This document shows positions 33,929 through 37,435 of a stretch of DNA of 37,435 nt, in pieces. A model generated the notes under the pieces. It had not been told where the DNA came from, did not search any database, and saw only the letters and a program-made list of their open reading frames with translations. Source of the DNA: a virus; IMG/VR virus record IMGVR_UViG_3300035180_000470, positions 1 through 37,435 of that record. One strand, written 5' to 3'. How positions within the stretch are numbered: position 1 is the first letter of the stretch; every line of letters starts with the position of its first letter. A program made the translations under genes and the position numbers.

Positions 33929-35401
33929 ATGGCAATCAAGGGCGGGTCGATCATCCACGTCGGCAACGACACGGTGCTCATCGACCGGATCCAGACGGCC
34001 GGGCCGGGTCAGGTCAATGTGCCTGTCGAGAAGATCTACGAACTGGGCAACTACCAGTCCGTGGGCCAGGTCCGTGACGTTCCCGACCTGACGTTCTCGT
34101 ACCAGTCCTTCGACGTGAGCAACGAGACCGAGCAGTTGCTCACCAACGGCTACGCAGGTCGCTCCGTCGCTGACGGCGTGACCACGAACGCATCCACCGC
34201 GCTCACCAGCGCTACGGCCGCGTTCGTCACCGCCGACGTGGGCCGCCAGGTCCGCATCCTCGGCATCGGCACCGCGCCGCAGGTCGACTACGTGGGCACC
34301 ATCGCCTCGGTCACCAACGGCACCACGGTCGTGCTCAGCACTGCCACGGGTGCGGCTGCTGGTGGCACCAGCAAGACCGTCCAGATCTCCCAGAACGGCT
34401 TCGCGCTCTCCTCGTGCGTGCCGGTGGACATCGCCTCGGAGTTCAAGAACGGCCAGACCGCATCGCTGCCCTACGACGTGGCCTACTCGGTCGGCCTGCC
34501 GTTCCTGTACGCGGACAGCGTCTCGTACAAGTTCGGCTACTCCGCGAACGCGAGCCTCACCGCTCAACTGCGCGGCGACTCGATCTTCTACAACCCCGGT
34601 GCGACCTACGTGGAGACCACGGTAGGCACCAACGCCGCGAACCAGGCTGTCGCCACGGTGAACCCGGCCTACCTCTACAACGGTGACGGCACCCCGCGCC
34701 GCGCGCTGTCGGTCACGGTGAACAACATCCGCCTCACCTACGGGGTGGACTACACCGAGTCCTACGGCACCATCACCAACGGCGCGGGCATCACCACGGT
34801 GACGCTGACGACGGCGTACGGCACCGTGCCGACCACGCAGTCCATCCGCATCATGTACTCCTCGCCCACGACCCGCCAGTACCTCCAGGCGGTCCACCCC
34901 ACCACCGTCACGAAGCCCGCCGCCCTCCGTGGCCGCGACATCGACGTGTACGTGGGCGCGACGTACGACCCGAACAACGTCGCAGCGTCGGCAGCGTTCC
35001 GCTGGACCTCGGTCCAGGCCGTGAACATCGACTGGAAGGTCACCCTGGAGAAGGACCAGGAACTGGGCAACTACTACCTGGTCAACCAGGACTTCGACGT
35101 TCCCCAGGTCACCGGCTCCATCGACATCAAGGTCCGCAACCCCGCAGAACTGCTCGCGAAGTTGAAGGCCATCGGCGGCGTCGCCACCTCCACCGAGGTC
35201 ATCGGCGCGCAGTCCTCGACCCCGCTCTCGCTCAACATCATCCTCAAGGACGCGGCGAACAGCGGACGCCCCTTCAAGCGCATCTACATCCCGGACGCGC
35301 GCTTCGTCGTCCCCGGCTTCAACGGCCAGGTCAACCAGAAGTTGACCCAGTCGATCACGTTCGACTCGGACTCGGGTCAGATCACCACGTACAACGCCTG
35401 A
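33929..35401 (+). CDS. Major tail (tube) protein
   Basis: 490 residues from ATG 33929, with AGGAGG eight bases upstream. The N- and C-terminal parts make the usual tube fold: SIIHVGNDTVLIDRIQTAGPGQVNVPVEKIYELGNYQSVGQVRDVPDLTFSYQSFDVS, and ITGSIDIKVRNPAELLAKLKAIGG with LNIILKDAANSGRPFKRIYIPDARFVVPGFNGQVNQKLTQSITFDSDSGQITTY. The middle, about 75-370, is an extra Thr/Ala-rich β-region (ALTSATAAFVTADVGRQVRI; RALSVTVNNIRLTYGVDYTES), probably an Ig-like surface insert. It is long for a tube protein. A terminator and the frameshifted chaperone follow, as is standard. Confidence 0.8.
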   Translation: MAIKGGSIIHVGNDTVLIDRIQTAGPGQVNVPVEKIYELGNYQSVGQVRDVPDLTFSYQSFDVSNETEQLLTNGYAGRSVADGVTTNASTALTSATAAFVTADVGRQVRILGIGTAPQVDYVGTIASVTNGTTVVLSTATGAAAGGTSKTVQISQNGFALSSCVPVDIASEFKNGQTASLPYDVAYSVGLPFLYADSVSYKFGYSANASLTAQLRGDSIFYNPGATYVETTVGTNAANQAVATVNPAYLYNGDGTPRRALSVTVNNIRLTYGVDYTESYGTITNGAGITTVTLTTAYGTVPTTQSIRIMYSSPTTRQYLQAVHPTTVTKPAALRGRDIDVYVGATYDPNNVAASAAFRWTSVQAVNIDWKVTLEKDQELGNYYLVNQDFDVPQVTGSIDIKVRNPAELLAKLKAIGGVATSTEVIGAQSSTPLSLNIILKDAANSGRPFKRIYIPDARFVVPGFNGQVNQKLTQSITFDSDSGQITTYNA

Positions 35402-35447
35402 CGCTCCACCGCACTCTGCACCCTGTGAGACGCACGACTGGAACTGG

Positions 35448-35481
35448 AAGTGACCGGCCCTCGGAAGGGGGTCGGTCACTT
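35448..35481 (+). terminator. Hairpin terminator after tail protein
   Basis: AAGTGACCG (35448-35456) pairs with CGGTCACTT (35473-35481); CCC/GGG extend the stem after a small internal loop. It probably lowers transcription between the abundant tail protein and the chaperone. Confidence 0.7.
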
Positions 35482-35526
35482 GCCACATCTTGTGGCGGGA
35501 ACTGAAACCGGACTAGAGGAGATGTC

Positions 35527-36378
35527 ATGAGCACCAACGCTTTCGGGCGACTGACCCGAGTGACTGATCTGTTCGTAGAGGGAGCAGAACTGGTACTCGC
35601 CGATGACGACGGGACGGGAACGCCCGTTGTCGTCTGGATCAAGAAGTTGAACTCGTTCGAGGACGCCGAGTCGCGCCGTGACGCGATGGCAGCCCGCGCC
35701 ATCCGCATCCTCGACCTCAAGAACGAGGACAACGCCGACCGGGTCAACGTCCTCGACCAGATCGACCGTCAGGGCGACGACTGGCTCCGCGAGCAGATCG
35801 TGGAAGGCGGCGCTGAGGAGGACTACCTCAAGGCCGTGGACGACGTGGAGTCGGACGCGGACTGGGCGACAAGACTGGAGGATCTCCGGCGCGTCCAGGC
35901 GATGATGGCGGACCACCTCGACGCCCCCGACGACCCGCGCTGGCGGGAACTGGCCGACCAGAACCTCGCCTACCTGGAGGCGCTCCAGACCGCGCTCAAG
36001 ACCCGCAGCGACGAGCGCGCCGAGGAGGTCGGCAAGTACACCCGCGACGAACTCATCGAGAAGTTCCTCGAACTGTGGATGGAGCGCCAGTCCTCGTCCG
36101 ACTGGATCCAGGCGAAGCAGGTCACCGAGGTCTACTACGCGCTGCGCGACTGTCAGGCCACGAAGGCTGAGGACGGGCACTGGGACCACCGCACGTGCAA
36201 CCACGGGCGTCGGCTCCTGGAGGAGCGCAGCATGGTCCGCGAACTTCCCCAGGAGATGCTGGAGAAGGTCGTCGGCAAGATCCGCGAACTGACCCTCACG
36301 GAGAGGGAAGCGGGAAACTCGGACGCTCCGATGACTTCCTCCGGGTCGTCGGAGCCGCAGAGCGCGCAGGAGGTCTAG
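35527..36378 (+). CDS. Tail assembly chaperone, short form
   Basis: 283 residues from ATG 35527, with GAGGAG upstream. N-terminal β-part (MSTNAFGRLTRVTDLFVEGAELVLADDDGTGTPVVVWIKKLNSFEDAESRRDAMAARAIRIL), then helical and acidic (QGDDWLREQIVEGGAEEDYLKAVDDVESD; LRRVQAMMADHLDAP), then a Ser-rich end with TAG. It is equivalent to the gpG-type protein that covers the tape measure before tube polymerisation. A G-GGA-AAC slippery site at 36312-36318 lies 20 codons before its stop. A palindrome lies at 35619. Confidence 0.85.
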   Translation: MSTNAFGRLTRVTDLFVEGAELVLADDDGTGTPVVVWIKKLNSFEDAESRRDAMAARAIRILDLKNEDNADRVNVLDQIDRQGDDWLREQIVEGGAEEDYLKAVDDVESDADWATRLEDLRRVQAMMADHLDAPDDPRWRELADQNLAYLEALQTALKTRSDERAEEVGKYTRDELIEKFLELWMERQSSSDWIQAKQVTEVYYALRDCQATKAEDGHWDHRTCNHGRRLLEERSMVRELPQEMLEKVVGKIRELTLTEREAGNSDAPMTSSGSSEPQSAQEV

Positions 36379-36668
36379 CCACCATCTACCCCAACGGGAG
36401 CATCTGGGAGGCACCCTGCGACCTCGTCAGCGCCGTGAGCGCGGCACTGACAGTCCTGTCCCTCTTGAAGTTGCCGAAGGACGACGTACCACCGAAGGAG
36501 ATCTGGGGTCACTCGGAGCGGTTGATCGACTGGCTGAACGCCTTGGAGGCCAAGCACGCGCGGCCTGACGGGCACGAGTCCATCGACGACAACGATGAGA
36601 CCCCTGACGGGACGATGTTCCAGAGGAACGAACTGGTAGACGAACTGCTCGGGCGGAACAAGAAGTGA
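35527..36668 (+). CDS. Tail assembly chaperone, long form by -1 frameshift
   Basis: Zero frame from 35527 to AAC 36316-36318, then -1 frame from CTC 36318 to TGA 36666-36668, giving about 380 residues. The heptamer GGGAAAC is read G-GGA-AAC in the zero frame, the canonical X-XXY-YYZ arrangement used by siphophages (lambda uses GGGAAAG). After the slip the product continues LGRSDDFLRVVGAAERAGGL, then IYPNGSIWEAPCDLVSAVSAALTVLSLLKLPKDDVPPKEIW and an acidic end ELVDELLGRNKK. It lies immediately before the tape measure, as expected for gpGT-like chaperones that recruit tube subunits. Confidence 0.85.
35619..35628. promoter_or_regulatory. Dispersed palindromic operator, copy 23 (intragenic)
   Basis: AACGCCCGTT in GGGAACGCCCGTTGTCG, inside the tail chaperone gene near its start. 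Confidence 0.4.
36312..36318 (+). other. Programmed -1 ribosomal frameshift site
   Basis: GGGAAAC, read as G-GGA-AAC in the upstream frame. The -1 frame is open on both sides and encodes the conserved second half of the chaperone. Confidence 0.85.
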
Positions 36669-36680
36669 GGGAGGGACAGG

Positions 36681-37435
36681 GTGGCTGACGAACTCGTCAA
36701 TGGCATCGTCAACCTGCAAGTCGTCGGACTTGCGGGTGTGCAGGAAGCCCTGACCGTCCTCGACCGGTTCTCCGCGAACAGTGCGTCCGCCGCCGCCATC
36801 CAGGCTGCCTCGCTGGACCGCATCGGCGCGTCCATGCGAGGTCTGGGTGCCGGGGCGTCCGCTGTCGACCAGGCCACCGCAGCCCTCACCCGACTGGCGG
36901 CAGCGCAGCGCCTCGTCGCCATCGGCGGGAACCCCCTCTGGTCACCCGCAGGCACCGTCACCCAGATCCGTGAGCAGGAGATCGCCCAGCGGGCGTTCAA
37001 CTCCGCGTACGAGGCGGGCCGTGCGGCGATGATCGCGGGCGAGGCGGCGATCCGCGCCGGTCTCAGCGAGCGCATCGCACTCCAGCGTGAGTCGATCAGG
37101 CTCCAGTTGGCGGCGGGCGTCGCGGCGGGGGCCATCGGGAACGGCTTCGGTGCGCCGCTGCTGTACGGTCCGCCTCCCGGTAGCGGGACTGCGGTGGCGC
37201 AGGCGTCGGCGGCTCTCCAGCGCCTCAGCGGCCCCCAGTACGGTCCGCAGGTCCCGATTGCCCTCGGGTCCACTCCGTACTCGCAGGTGCCCGCCCTCGC
37301 TGCCGTGCGCGAGTCCCTGGGGCTCCCGGCCGCCACCGGCCCGGTCGTCCAGGGTCAGGTCATCCGGTCGTCCTACGCGCTCGGACCCGTGGAGAGTGCA
37401 GCGGAGACGGAAGCCCGGCTGGTCCGCAACGCGGC
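36681..37435 (+). CDS. Tape measure protein (3' partial)
   Basis: 251 codons visible from GTG 36681, with GAGGGACAGG upstream, running off the right edge. The sequence is helical and rich in Ala, Gly, Ser and Gln (LQVVGLAGVQEALTVLDRFSANSASAAAIQAASLDRIGASMRGLGAGASAVDQATAALTRLAAAQR), typical of tape measure N-termini, and follows the frameshifted chaperone as in all siphophages of this layout. It sets tail length and is ejected with the DNA. A second part (PPPGSGTAVAQASAALQRLSGPQYGPQVPIALG) is Pro/Gln-rich. Confidence 0.85.
   Translation, partial: MADELVNGIVNLQVVGLAGVQEALTVLDRFSANSASAAAIQAASLDRIGASMRGLGAGASAVDQATAALTRLAAAQRLVAIGGNPLWSPAGTVTQIREQEIAQRAFNSAYEAGRAAMIAGEAAIRAGLSERIALQRESIRLQLAAGVAAGAIGNGFGAPLLYGPPPGSGTAVAQASAALQRLSGPQYGPQVPIALGSTPYSQVPALAAVRESLGLPAATGPVVQGQVIRSSYALGPVESAAETEARLVRNA

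Noticed and set aside
33707-35488. 593-codon minus-strand frame over the tail tube gene
   Set aside because: Antisense shadow with low-complexity Arg/Gly/Val content; the forward frame encodes a clear tail protein.
1-37435. Full recoding of TAG to a sense codon in this phage
   Set aside because: At least ten ORFs here end in TAG, several with the TAG tightly placed before the next start, and long genes show no internal TAG. Selective or partial read-through fits better.
1-37435. Integrase, attachment site or insertion sequence
   Set aside because: No recombinase, transposase or terminal inverted repeats were seen in the window; the lifestyle cannot be decided here.

Overview
The window reads as about 37 kb of a high-GC, long-tailed (siphovirus-type) double-stranded DNA phage of an actinobacterium, most likely Streptomyces or a relative. 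The reasons are very high third-position GC, a siphophage order of head and tail genes (terminase, portal, protease, scaffold, capsid, connectors, tail tube, frameshifted tail chaperone, tape measure), and an M15-type endolysin. Host and phage names are inference; no sequence search was possible.

Layout. 1-1404: end of a gene running in from the left, then three small forward genes (two cysteine-rich, one membrane). 1422-5887: eleven small genes on the minus strand in tightly overlapping runs (an HNH nuclease, cysteine-rich proteins, unknowns), split by a 735-base stretch (2757-3491) with no convincing gene. 6040-7276: holin and M15 endolysin, ended by a perfect 13-bp hairpin. 7438-10582: NIDO-like and Fn3-like proteins, two zinc-ribbon miniproteins and an acidic Ala/Pro/Val/Glu-rich protein, ended by a hairpin. 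10671-14805: a transglycosylase overlapped by a small membrane-protein frame, unknowns, a stand-alone LexA-type winged helix, a RuvC-like resolvase and a peptidyl-tRNA hydrolase 2-like protein. 14785-15043: a tRNA-like element and two tRNAs. 15121-37435: virion assembly genes, including a 1431-residue protein built from about fifty copies of a 17-18-residue repeat.

Two systems stand out. First, both well-formed tRNAs carry a CUA anticodon and so should read the amber codon UAG. Directly upstream of them, an in-frame UAG is the only break between an 86-codon ORF and the peptidyl-tRNA hydrolase-like domain. A second in-frame UAG separates a 27-codon ORF from the major tail protein. Many other genes here end in TAG, so this looks like targeted or partial amber read-through, not a fully recoded genome.

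Second, a palindrome with core AACG-NN-CGTT and extended form GWSAACGNNCGTTSWC occurs at 23 places that I found by eye. It lies in promoter spacers, in gaps and inside genes. It resembles the actinobacterial LexA box (GAAC-N4-GTTC), and the window encodes a LexA-type DNA-binding domain without a protease domain. Its Shine-Dalgarno sequence is buried in a perfect 8-bp hairpin. This suggests a phage-wide regulatory network comparable in logic to the stoperators of cluster A mycobacteriophages, but with a different site and possibly linked to the host SOS response.
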